From NCBI GenBank assembly GCA_013335275.1, contig JAAXVX010000029.1:1-10409 (forward strand): DNA of 10,409 bases, given 5' to 3'. The translations under genes and the position numbers were made by a program. Origin of the DNA: Bacteroidales bacterium (GTDB lineage Bacteria > Bacteroidota > Bacteroidia > Bacteroidales > UBA932). Positions 1 to 6,648 of the stretch are shown here, one piece after another. Under the pieces are notes generated by a model. It did no database searches, was not told where the DNA came from, and was given only the letters and a program-made list of their open reading frames with translations. Every line of letters starts with the position of its first letter. The first letter of the stretch is position 1.

Positions 1-610
1 AACCCACAACATTTGCCTTCTCGCGCGATTTGTGACAGATAATAAGCGGGCATCCCAGTATTCTTGAATAGGCATTTGCTCTTTTTGCCCCCCCCATATC
101 GGGTGCGGCAATAGACATGTTATCCAGTTTAAGGTCCCTCAGGTATGGGAGAAATATTGAACTTGCATAGATATGGTCAACAGGGAAATCAAAGAAACCC
201 TGAATCTGATCGGCATGAAGGTCTGCTGTCATAACTCTGTCGCAACCTGCTGCATCAAGAAGATTGGCAACCATTTTAGCTCCTATCGGAACCCTTGGCC
301 GGTCCTTTCTGTCCTGACGTGCCCATCCGAAATAAGGGATTACTGCAATTACCTTGTACGCCGATGCTCTGCGTGCAGCATCAATCATCAGCAGCAGTTC
401 AAATATGTTGTCAACCGGCGGGAACGTAGACTGAACGATAAATACAGTTGCTCCCCTCACACTCTCTTCAAAGGCAGGCTGAAACTCTCCGTCGCTAAAA
501 ACAGTGACTGAAGATTTGCCAAGATCAAGTTTAAGTGAAGCTGCTATCCTTTCGGCCAAATATCTCGAGCTCCTGCAGGAAAAAATCTTTATCTGATGTT
601 GGTGGTCCAT
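1..610 (-). CDS. prs: Ribose-phosphate pyrophosphokinase (PRPP synthetase), N-terminal part, 3' end cut off
   Basis: This gene transfers pyrophosphate from ATP to ribose 5-phosphate to make PRPP, the cytoplasmic precursor of purines, pyrimidines, NAD, histidine and tryptophan. About 203 residues are visible, of roughly 310 usual for the family. The motifs that identify it are SDGEFQPAFEESVRG (about residues 39-53), PYFGWARQDRKDRPRVPIGA (the ATP-binding region with the conserved RQ), TADLHADQIQGFFDFP with the family's active-site histidine, and APDMGGAKRAN near the visible end. The PRPP-binding DTGGT loop would lie beyond the left edge and cannot be checked. The ATG at 610-608 starts 2 bases after the engB stop, so the two genes are probably co-transcribed. 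The frame is open throughout, including a run of eight G in the DMGG codons (plus-strand C run at 88-95). Identity is very secure. Only completeness is unknown. Confidence 0.97.
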   Translation of the reverse strand, partial: MDHQHQIKIFSCRSSRYLAERIAASLKLDLGKSSVTVFSDGEFQPAFEESVRGATVFIVQSTFPPVDNIFELLLMIDAARRASAYKVIAVIPYFGWARQDRKDRPRVPIGAKMVANLLDAAGCDRVMTADLHADQIQGFFDFPVDHIYASSIFLPYLRDLKLDNMSIAAPDMGGAKRANAYSRILGCPLIICHKSREKANVVG

Positions 611-612
611 AA

Positions 613-1218
613 CTATTGTATTGTTTTTTTATCAATTATACTCCCGATATAATCCAATATCTCCTCTCTTCCTTTACCCGTTTCGGCCGAAGTAAGGAAA
701 ACAGGAGGCAACACTTCCCAGTATTCGAGAAGAATTTTGTTGTTATTTTCTACACGTTCGTTAAGCGAGAATGTACCCTGCTTATCGCATTTTGTATATA
801 TTATTGCAAAGGGAACCTCTGCTTCTCCAAGTTCTGTGAGAAACTGAAGATCAATTTTCTGAATTTCAAGTCTTGAATCAAGCAGAACAAAAAGAACCCG
901 GAGCTCTTCCGATTCATTTATGTAATTCTGGTTTATTGCAGCAAGTTTTTCCCTGTCTGTCTTGGAAATCTTGGCATACCCGTAGCCCGGAAGGTCTACA
1001 AGATACCAGGAGTCGTTTATCAGAAAATGGTTTACCAGTTGTGTCTTCCCGGGTGTAGAGGAAGTGTGTGCAAGTTTCCCTTGTTTACATAACGCATTAA
1101 TCAAAGAGGATTTACCCACATTTGACCTGCCGATAAAAGCAAATTCCGGTAGCTTTTTAGCAGGTTTACCGGTAACATTCTGGGAACTCCCGGAGAATAT
1201 CGCCTTAATTATCTTCAT
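613..1218 (-). CDS. engB: Ribosome biogenesis GTP-binding protein EngB/YsxC/YihA
   Basis: The product is a 201-residue TrmE-Era-EngA-EngB-Septation (TEES) family GTPase, which in studied bacteria is needed for assembly of the large ribosomal subunit. All G motifs are visible: G1 GRSNVGKS at 30-37, the G2 region STPGKTQ at 54-60, G3 DLPGYG at 75-80, G4 TKCDK at 142-146 and G5 SAE at 177-179. The DSRLEIQKID segment (114-123) is also typical. The open frame extends 66 codons further upstream, but that extension is hydrophobic, lies across the promoter region and the start of the divergent xseA, and does not resemble the family. The ATG at 1218-1216, giving MKIIKAIFSG, fits the usual family start and length. 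It heads a minus-strand pair with prs, whose start lies 2 bases after the TAG stop. A TAnnTTTG box lies just upstream. Confidence 0.97.
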   Translation of the reverse strand: MKIIKAIFSGSSQNVTGKPAKKLPEFAFIGRSNVGKSSLINALCKQGKLAHTSSTPGKTQLVNHFLINDSWYLVDLPGYGYAKISKTDREKLAAINQNYINESEELRVLFVLLDSRLEIQKIDLQFLTELGEAEVPFAIIYTKCDKQGTFSLNERVENNNKILLEYWEVLPPVFLTSAETGKGREEILDYIGSIIDKKTIQ

Positions 1219-1236
1219 AGAACAGATTTTGTGCGG

Positions 1237-1244
1237 CAAAGGTA
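1237..1244 (-). promoter_or_regulatory. Candidate Bacteroidota -7 box for engB-prs
   Basis: Read on the minus strand this is TACCTTTG, a perfect match to the Bacteroidota sigma-ABfr -7 consensus TAnnTTTG. It ends 18 bases before the engB ATG, which would leave a short leader. I do not find a clear TTG at the usual -33 distance. The call rests on the -7 box and on its place in a divergent intergenic region. Confidence 0.55.
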
Positions 1245-1256
1245 CAATATTATGCT

Positions 1257-1264
1257 TATATTTG
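1257..1264 (+). promoter_or_regulatory. Candidate Bacteroidota -7 box for xseA-xseB-glgB
   Basis: TATATTTG is a perfect match to the Bacteroidota -7 consensus TAnnTTTG and ends 28 bases before the xseA ATG. A TTG at 1229-1231 could serve as the -33 element, but its spacer of 25 bases is longer than the usual 19-23. It lies 12 bases from the opposing engB box, so the two promoters would share or compete for the same short DNA segment. Confidence 0.55.
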
Positions 1265-1292
1265 TATGAAGCGGGGCATAAAATTAGGTTGA

Positions 1293-2486
1293 ATGAGAAC
1301 AGAAAGCAGTATAACTCTTCTGGAACTGCAGGAAAAAATAAGGGATTCCATAGAAAGCAGGCTGGAAAAAAAATATTGGGTAAGGGGAGAAATAAGTGAA
1401 ATAAATTACCAGTCAAACGGACACTGCTACATGGATCTCATAGACAGAAAGGCAGATGAGAGCCAGATTTCTGCAAGATGCCAGGCAATAATATGGTCCA
1501 CTCTCTTCCGTATGCTCCGGCCTTTTTTCGAAAGCACTACCGGGCAGCAACTTTCTAAAGGAATGCAGGTACTTGTCCAGGCGCAGGTGCAATATTCGCC
1601 GCTTTACGGGCTGTCGCTTATAATTTCTGATATTGATCCCTCGTATACAGTGGGCGAGCAGGAACTTGAGCGTCAGAGAACAATTGCCAGGCTCCGCGAA
1701 GAGGGGATGTTTGACATGAACTCCACTCTGGAACTCACTCCTTTGCCCCGTAACCTTGCAATAATATCTTCCGAGACTGCCGCAGGCTACCGGGATTTTA
1801 TAAATCACCTTCATAAGAACGATTACGGATTCAAATTCATAACTGAGCTGTTCCCGGCCCCTGTGCAGGGAAATTCTGCCTCTGCAGGAATAATTGAGGC
1901 CATGGATAAAGTTGCCGCCAGGGCAGGAGAGTTTGATATGCTTCTGATTATCCGGGGAGGGGGGTCGGTGCAGGATTTAATTTGCTTCGATGATTATGAA
2001 CTTGCAGCAAATATTGCTCAGTTTCCATTGCCGGTTTTAACTGGAATAGGCCACGACCATGATTTCCATGTTGCAGACATGGTGGCTCACAAATCTGTGA
2101 AAACACCCACCGCGGCGGCCGATTTTCTTATTGATATTTTTGCTGCTGAGGAGCAGCAGGTTGCATATCTTTCCGGCAGGTTATTTTCTGCAATTGAAAC
2201 AAGAGTAATAATTGAAACCAACCGGCTGGAAAATTATAAGAGAAACCTGATGGAAGGTTACAGGTCAAATATCAATAACAGCATGCACCGGCTGGATATG
2301 CTGCAGCAGAGGATATTGTCAAACAACCCCCTTACTCTGCTCAAAAAGGGATACTCCATTACTCTGTGCAATGGAAAAAGAGTTTACAATGTAAATGATG
2401 TAAACAGGGGAGATAATGTGAAAGTACTTATGGACAAGGGTATACTTAATTGCAATATAGAGAGCGTTGATTATGAAAAAGAATAA
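1293..2486 (+). CDS. xseA: Exodeoxyribonuclease VII large subunit
   Basis: This is the catalytic subunit of exonuclease VII, which degrades single-stranded DNA from both ends and acts in repair together with several XseB subunits. The protein has 397 residues, near the short end of the family range. An N-terminal OB-fold (about 5-115) contains WVRGEISEINYQSNGHCYMDL. The nuclease domain has RGGGSVQDL at 221-229 and GIGHDHDFHVADMVAHKSVKTPTAAADF from about 251. H254 and D257 keep the H-x-x-D pattern known to matter in the E. coli enzyme, although the usual GHETD reads GHDHD here. A helical C-terminal region (about 285-350) should carry the coiled coil that binds XseB, and KKGYS marks the usual C-terminal segment. 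The ATG at 1293 gives a normal N-terminus. The last 14 bases overlap xseB, which fits coupled expression of the two subunits. Confidence 0.96.
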   Translation: MRTESSITLLELQEKIRDSIESRLEKKYWVRGEISEINYQSNGHCYMDLIDRKADESQISARCQAIIWSTLFRMLRPFFESTTGQQLSKGMQVLVQAQVQYSPLYGLSLIISDIDPSYTVGEQELERQRTIARLREEGMFDMNSTLELTPLPRNLAIISSETAAGYRDFINHLHKNDYGFKFITELFPAPVQGNSASAGIIEAMDKVAARAGEFDMLLIIRGGGSVQDLICFDDYELAANIAQFPLPVLTGIGHDHDFHVADMVAHKSVKTPTAAADFLIDIFAAEEQQVAYLSGRLFSAIETRVIIETNRLENYKRNLMEGYRSNINNSMHRLDMLQQRILSNNPLTLLKKGYSITLCNGKRVYNVNDVNRGDNVKVLMDKGILNCNIESVDYEKE

Positions 2487-2688
2487 AGATGTCGTTGAGA
2501 AAAGCTATAAAGAGGCTCTGAAAGAACTTGAGGAACTTGTTGTTAAGATTGAAGATCCCGCTACAAATATTGAAGAGATATCTGCAGAGGTAAAGCGGGC
2601 TCTGGAACTGGTGAACTATTGCCAGCTTCAGCTCCGGTCATACAAGGAAGAGATAGATAAGCTAACAAAAAAGCAGAGCAATGATTGA
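2473..2688 (+). CDS. xseB: Exodeoxyribonuclease VII small subunit
   Basis: This is a 71-residue, highly charged, almost wholly helical protein. The pattern SYKEALKELEELVVKIED followed by a second helix ending in YCQLQLRSYKEEIDKL is typical of XseB, which wraps around the XseA coiled coil. I chose the ATG at 2473, which overlaps xseA by 14 bases. A TTG two codons upstream (2467) is possible but less likely. The gene ends in TGA at 2686-2688, inside the first codons of glgB. Its position directly after xseA makes the identification firm despite the short length. Confidence 0.93.
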   Translation: MKKNKDVVEKSYKEALKELEELVVKIEDPATNIEEISAEVKRALELVNYCQLQLRSYKEEIDKLTKKQSND

Positions 2689-4663
2689 ATTGAAACTTTG
2701 GCAGGATGACCAGTATCTTGAGCCGCATAAAAAAGAGATATGGAGCAGGCACGAGAGAACCGAACTAAAGAGGCTTGAAATTTCCGGCTACAACAAATCA
2801 GTCAGCAGTGCGGTAAACGGCCATCTGTATTACGGAGTGCATAAAACAGGCAATTGCACAACATTTCGGGAGTGGGCGCCAAATGCAACGGCACTTTACC
2901 TTCTGTGTGACCTGAACAGCTGGAAAAAGGATGAAAAATTTTCTTTTGAGAAAAAAGAAAACGGTAATTGGGAGCTTACTCTGCAAAACGGTATTCTTAA
3001 ACACGGAGACCTTTTCAAATGGCTGGTCGTATGGAACGGCGGGGAAGGAGAGAGAATCCCTGCGTATGCAACCAGAGTGGTCCAGGATAATGAAACAAAG
3101 CTTTTTTCCGCTCAGATATGGGACCCTGTGCCTTATGAATGGAAGCATAATTCTCCAAAAAAAGTAGAAAATCCTCTTATTTACGAAGCTCATATAGGAA
3201 TGAGTACAGAGGAATACGGAATTGCAACTTACAACTCTTTCAGGAGGGATGTCCTTCCTGAAATCTCAAAGCTTGGATACAATACAATTCAGATGATGGC
3301 TATACAGGAGCATCCCTACTACGGGTCATTCGGTTATCAGGTATCCAGTTTTTTTGCTGCAAGCTCCAGGTTCGGAACTCCGGAAGAGTTGAAACAGCTT
3401 ATAGACGAGGCTCACTCGCTTGGGATTGCAGTAGTAATTGATATTGTTCATTCCCATTCTGTAAGTAATTCGGCCGAGGGACTGTCGGAGTTTGACGGCA
3501 CAAAGTACCTCTACTTCCACGAAGGAGCAAGAGGTGACCACCCTGCATGGGGGTCGCGCTGTTTTAATTATGGCCGCGACGAAGTGCTCATGTTTTTGCT
3601 CTCAAATTGCAAGTACTGGCTCGAGGAGTACAAATTCGATGGTTTCCGTTTTGACGGCATAACCAGCATGATCTATCTTGACCACGGGCTTGGCAAAGAC
3701 TTTACGGATTACAGCAGTTATTTTAACGGTAATCAGGATATTGATGCTATTGTTTATCTCGCTCTTGCAAATAAAATGATAAAGGAAATCAATCCTTTTG
3801 CCATAACAATTGCAGAAGATGTAAGCGGAATGCCGGGCCTTGCAGCACCTTTTGAGTCTGGCGGAATCGGATTTGACTTTAGAATGAGTATGGGAGTGGC
3901 GGATCACTGGATTAAGTGGATAAAGGAACTCAAAGATGAGCAGTGGAATGTGGGAGATATTTTCTGGGAACTCACAAACAAGAGGGCAGACGAAAAAACA
4001 GTGAGTTATGCGGAGTGTCACGACCAGGCAATGGTGGGAGACAAAACAATAATTTTCCGGTTGCTTGATGCTGAGATGTACACCTCAATGAGCAGGTCAA
4101 CTCAGAGTCTGATTGTAGACAGGGGAATTGCACTTCACAAAATGATACGTCTCATAACGATTGCTACAGCCGGAGACGGTTATCTCAATTTTATGGGTAA
4201 TGAATTCGGTCATCCGGAATGGATTGATTTTCCAAGGACAGGAAACGACTGGTCGTTCCATTACGCCCGAAGGCAGTGGTCGCTGGCCGGAGACAAAAAA
4301 CTCAGATATAAATATCTGCTCGACTTCGACACAGCGATGATTCATCTGATAAAAAAATCTAAAATATATAAGTACAGGCCACAATCCCTCTATCAGCATG
4401 TTAAGCAGCAGGTGTTGATATTTGGCAGGGGAGAATATGTTTTTGCGTTCAATTTCAGCCCTTCCGTGTCATATCCCGATTTTAAGTTCAATGCTCCCCC
4501 GGGCCGGTATAATATTGTTCTGGATACCGATTGGTTAAAATTTGGAGGTTTTGCGAGGAATTCGGAGGAAACGGACCACTTTACAATCCCAGAAAAAGAG
4601 CAGAATCTGCTTTCTGTCTATCTTCCAAGCCGCTCTGCAATAGTCTTTAAAAAAGGGAAATGA
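2681..4663 (+). CDS. glgB: 1,4-alpha-glucan branching enzyme, eukaryote-like GH13_8 type
   Basis: This 660-residue enzyme makes alpha-1,6 branches in glycogen by cutting and re-attaching alpha-1,4 chains. Residues about 50-140 form a CBM48 module (TFREWAPNATALYLLCDLNSW). The GH13 barrel follows: motif I DIVHSH at 254-259, motif II DGFRFDGIT with nucleophile D325, motif III AEDVSG with acid/base E379, and motif IV ECHDQ with H447 and D448. The segment YGSFGYQVSSFFAASSRFGTPEEL and the later GNEFGHPEWIDFPR are hallmarks of the fungal, animal and plant-type branching enzymes rather than the E. coli GlgB type. A C-terminal beta domain ends the protein. Motif IV usually reads ESHDQ; the cysteine at 446 is a small oddity. 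The ATG at 2681 overlaps the xseB stop by 8 bases, so translation is probably coupled to xseB. Residues 6-10 (LWQDD) resemble the DPWL-type start of the family, which supports this start. Confidence 0.96.
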   Translation: MIELKLWQDDQYLEPHKKEIWSRHERTELKRLEISGYNKSVSSAVNGHLYYGVHKTGNCTTFREWAPNATALYLLCDLNSWKKDEKFSFEKKENGNWELTLQNGILKHGDLFKWLVVWNGGEGERIPAYATRVVQDNETKLFSAQIWDPVPYEWKHNSPKKVENPLIYEAHIGMSTEEYGIATYNSFRRDVLPEISKLGYNTIQMMAIQEHPYYGSFGYQVSSFFAASSRFGTPEELKQLIDEAHSLGIAVVIDIVHSHSVSNSAEGLSEFDGTKYLYFHEGARGDHPAWGSRCFNYGRDEVLMFLLSNCKYWLEEYKFDGFRFDGITSMIYLDHGLGKDFTDYSSYFNGNQDIDAIVYLALANKMIKEINPFAITIAEDVSGMPGLAAPFESGGIGFDFRMSMGVADHWIKWIKELKDEQWNVGDIFWELTNKRADEKTVSYAECHDQAMVGDKTIIFRLLDAEMYTSMSRSTQSLIVDRGIALHKMIRLITIATAGDGYLNFMGNEFGHPEWIDFPRTGNDWSFHYARRQWSLAGDKKLRYKYLLDFDTAMIHLIKKSKIYKYRPQSLYQHVKQQVLIFGRGEYVFAFNFSPSVSYPDFKFNAPPGRYNIVLDTDWLKFGGFARNSEETDHFTIPEKEQNLLSVYLPSRSAIVFKKGK

Positions 4664-4716
4664 TAATAATTTCTTAACATTTTTTTTGCTACATTGCACG
4701 AATAAATTTCTGACAT
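4664..4716 (+). promoter_or_regulatory. AT-rich intergenic gap, possible weak promoter for the glycogen cassette
   Basis: This 53-base gap is the only break in the plus-strand gene series longer than about 15 bases. It is very AT-rich, with an extra TAA pair just after the glgB stop, a run of eight T (4680-4687), and TAAATTTC at 4703-4710, which is one base from the TAnnTTTG -7 consensus. That box lies only 6 bases before the ATG, and the nearest TTG is too close for a standard -33. A weaker candidate, TACATTGC, lies at 4690-4697. I see no hairpin terminator, so read-through from glgB remains possible. Confidence 0.3.
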
Positions 4717-6648
4717 ATGGCCTACTTACAGTTTAATAAAGAGGAGTTGGTTAACCTTGAATATTCCCTGAAAAGAGAATTTTTATCTACCAATCATGCA
4801 GGAGGTTATCTTAATACTACAATTGTTTGTTGCAATACTAGAAAATATCACGGCCTTTTAGTTCTTCCGATAGCGAACTTCAACTTTGAAAAATTCGTAC
4901 TTCTGTCGTCACTGGATGAGACACTCACACAACATGATAAATCTTTCAATCTTGGCATACACCGTTATGGAGACATATACGAGCCAAGGGGACATAAATA
5001 CATCAGGGATTTTGAAATTGACAAATGTGTTTCAATTGTATACCGTGTTGGAGGAATTGTATTAAAAAAAGAGATGATGCTCACTCACAATGAGGAACAG
5101 TATTTTGCAAGATACACTCTCCTGGAGGCAAATTCTCCCACAACGCTCAGGTTGAAGCCATTTCTTGCCTTCCGGCACATTCATGTACTGTCAAAAGCTA
5201 ATCTGGATGCAAATAAAGGTTCAAGAGAGATTAACAAAGGTCAGTCATTCCGGATGTATGAAGGTTTTCCGGAACTTAACCTGCAGCTGAATGTTAAGAA
5301 TGAATATATCTCATGCCCGGATTGGTATTATAACATCGAATATAAGGAGGAACGCCGCAGAGCATACGAATCTTCAGAGGACCTCTTTGTTCCGGGCTAT
5401 TTTGAAATGCCAATAAAAAAAGGAGAATCAATTATTTTCTCTGCATCAACAAAAGAACAGAATCCGCAAAAGCTGACAGAAAAATTTGAAAAATATTTAG
5501 AGCAAAGAAGCAGCAGAGACAGCTTCGAAAGTTGCCTGAAAATTGCCGCCAAGCAATTTATAACTCAAACCGGTGAAGATTTGAATATTTACGCGGGATA
5601 TCCATGGCTCGACAGAAATATCAGAGAGACACTCCTTGCAGCACCCGGTCTTACACTTTATGCTGCAGGCGATCAAAAGCGATTTACGGCAATCATTGAT
5701 ACTGTTATAAAAAATGAAAAGGTGCTGTTAACCGGAGAGAGCAATCAGCCGGATGTTCCTTTATGGCTTTTCTGGGCACTTCAGCATTATGCTGCTTTTA
5801 TAAATAGCGAGAGCAAAGTATGGAAGGAGTACGGGGCACTTCTGAAAGAGATTCTCATTTCATTTAAAAACGGAGCACGTTCAAGCGTTAAATTTCACGA
5901 TAACGGTCTGTTATGGGCAGAAAAACGCAATACGGCTCTTACCTGGATGGACGCAGTTGTTGATGGAATGCCGGTTACAGAAAGAGCCGGATATCAGGTG
6001 GAACTCAATTCCCTTTGGTATAATGCCATCATGTTCGCAATATCGATGTCAAAAAAATCAAAAGATCCGGGATTTGTTAAAGAATGGGAACCTGTTGCGA
6101 AGTCAATAGAGAAGAATTTTACAAAGGCCTTCTGGATAGACAGCAAAGAATATCTTGCAGATTATGTGGGTCCGGAGGGACAAAACAAGTATGTGCGCCC
6201 TAACCAGTTGTTTACATGTGCATTTGAATATTCGCCAATTGACGATGAGCATAAGGCAAAAGTTCTGCAAAAAATAAAACAGGAGCTGCTCACTTCAAGA
6301 GGTATAAGAACCCTGTCTCCTCAAAATTCTCATTATAAGGCAGAATATGACGGAGATGAAAATGCGAGAAGTCTTGCATATCATCAGGGAACTGCAAGGC
6401 CATGGTTACTGAGCTTTTACATAGAGTCCAATTTTAAACTGCATGGCATGGCTTTCCTAAACAGGGCCGAAGAGTTGCTGGCAGCTTTTGAGGAAGATAT
6501 TCAGATACACTGCATAGGTTCTATTTCAGAAGTTTATGACGGTGATCCGCCTCATCAGCCCCACGGGTGTACTTCATATTCAATTAGTGTGGCAGCCCTT
6601 ATGAGAGCAATGAGAATTATAGAGAATTTCAAAAAGAGCGATTTATGA
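4717..6648 (+). CDS. Glycogen debranching enzyme, amylo-alpha-1,6-glucosidase (GH133-like)
   Basis: This 643-residue protein matches bacterial debranching enzymes that remove alpha-1,6 branch glucose units from glycogen. The N-terminal beta-rich domain carries CCNTRKYHGLLV (residues 38-49). The C-terminal alpha/alpha toroid has AGYPWL at 293-298, LTWMDA with D412, SRGIRTLSPQNSHY, YHQGT at 555-559 and GSISEVYDGDPPHQPHG with E605. By analogy with the eukaryotic enzyme, D412 and E605 are the likely acid and base. The segment after AGYPWL reads RNIRETLLAAPGL, whereas family members usually read W-G-R-D-T there. YHQGT is followed by ARPW rather than the more usual xWPW. These may be subfamily traits or altered substrate contacts. 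There is no 4-alpha-glucanotransferase domain as in the large eukaryotic enzyme. The gene has a 53-base upstream gap and overlaps the next gene by 4 bases (ATGA). Confidence 0.92.
   Translation: MAYLQFNKEELVNLEYSLKREFLSTNHAGGYLNTTIVCCNTRKYHGLLVLPIANFNFEKFVLLSSLDETLTQHDKSFNLGIHRYGDIYEPRGHKYIRDFEIDKCVSIVYRVGGIVLKKEMMLTHNEEQYFARYTLLEANSPTTLRLKPFLAFRHIHVLSKANLDANKGSREINKGQSFRMYEGFPELNLQLNVKNEYISCPDWYYNIEYKEERRRAYESSEDLFVPGYFEMPIKKGESIIFSASTKEQNPQKLTEKFEKYLEQRSSRDSFESCLKIAAKQFITQTGEDLNIYAGYPWLDRNIRETLLAAPGLTLYAAGDQKRFTAIIDTVIKNEKVLLTGESNQPDVPLWLFWALQHYAAFINSESKVWKEYGALLKEILISFKNGARSSVKFHDNGLLWAEKRNTALTWMDAVVDGMPVTERAGYQVELNSLWYNAIMFAISMSKKSKDPGFVKEWEPVAKSIEKNFTKAFWIDSKEYLADYVGPEGQNKYVRPNQLFTCAFEYSPIDDEHKAKVLQKIKQELLTSRGIRTLSPQNSHYKAEYDGDENARSLAYHQGTARPWLLSFYIESNFKLHGMAFLNRAEELLAAFEEDIQIHCIGSISEVYDGDPPHQPHGCTSYSISVAALMRAMRIIENFKKSDL

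Noticed and set aside
88..95. Run of eight C (eight G on the prs strand) as a possible phase-variation or slippage site
   Set aside because: It encodes conserved residues of the DMGG motif in frame. prs is normally essential, so on/off switching is unlikely and chance codon choice explains the run.
173..511. Plus-strand open frame of 112 codons
   Set aside because: It is antisense to prs, whose conserved motifs cover the same bases.
1219..1416. Upstream extension of the engB reading frame by 66 codons
   Set aside because: It is hydrophobic and proline-rich, crosses the divergent promoters and the xseA start, and is not found in the EngB family. The ATG at 1218 gives the normal N-terminus.
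1413..1814. Minus-strand open frame of 133 codons
   Set aside because: It is antisense to the OB-fold and early nuclease part of xseA and has no recognisable motif.
2467..2472. TTG as an alternative xseB start
   Set aside because: The ATG two codons later is a stronger start and gives a normal XseB N-terminus. The difference is only two residues.
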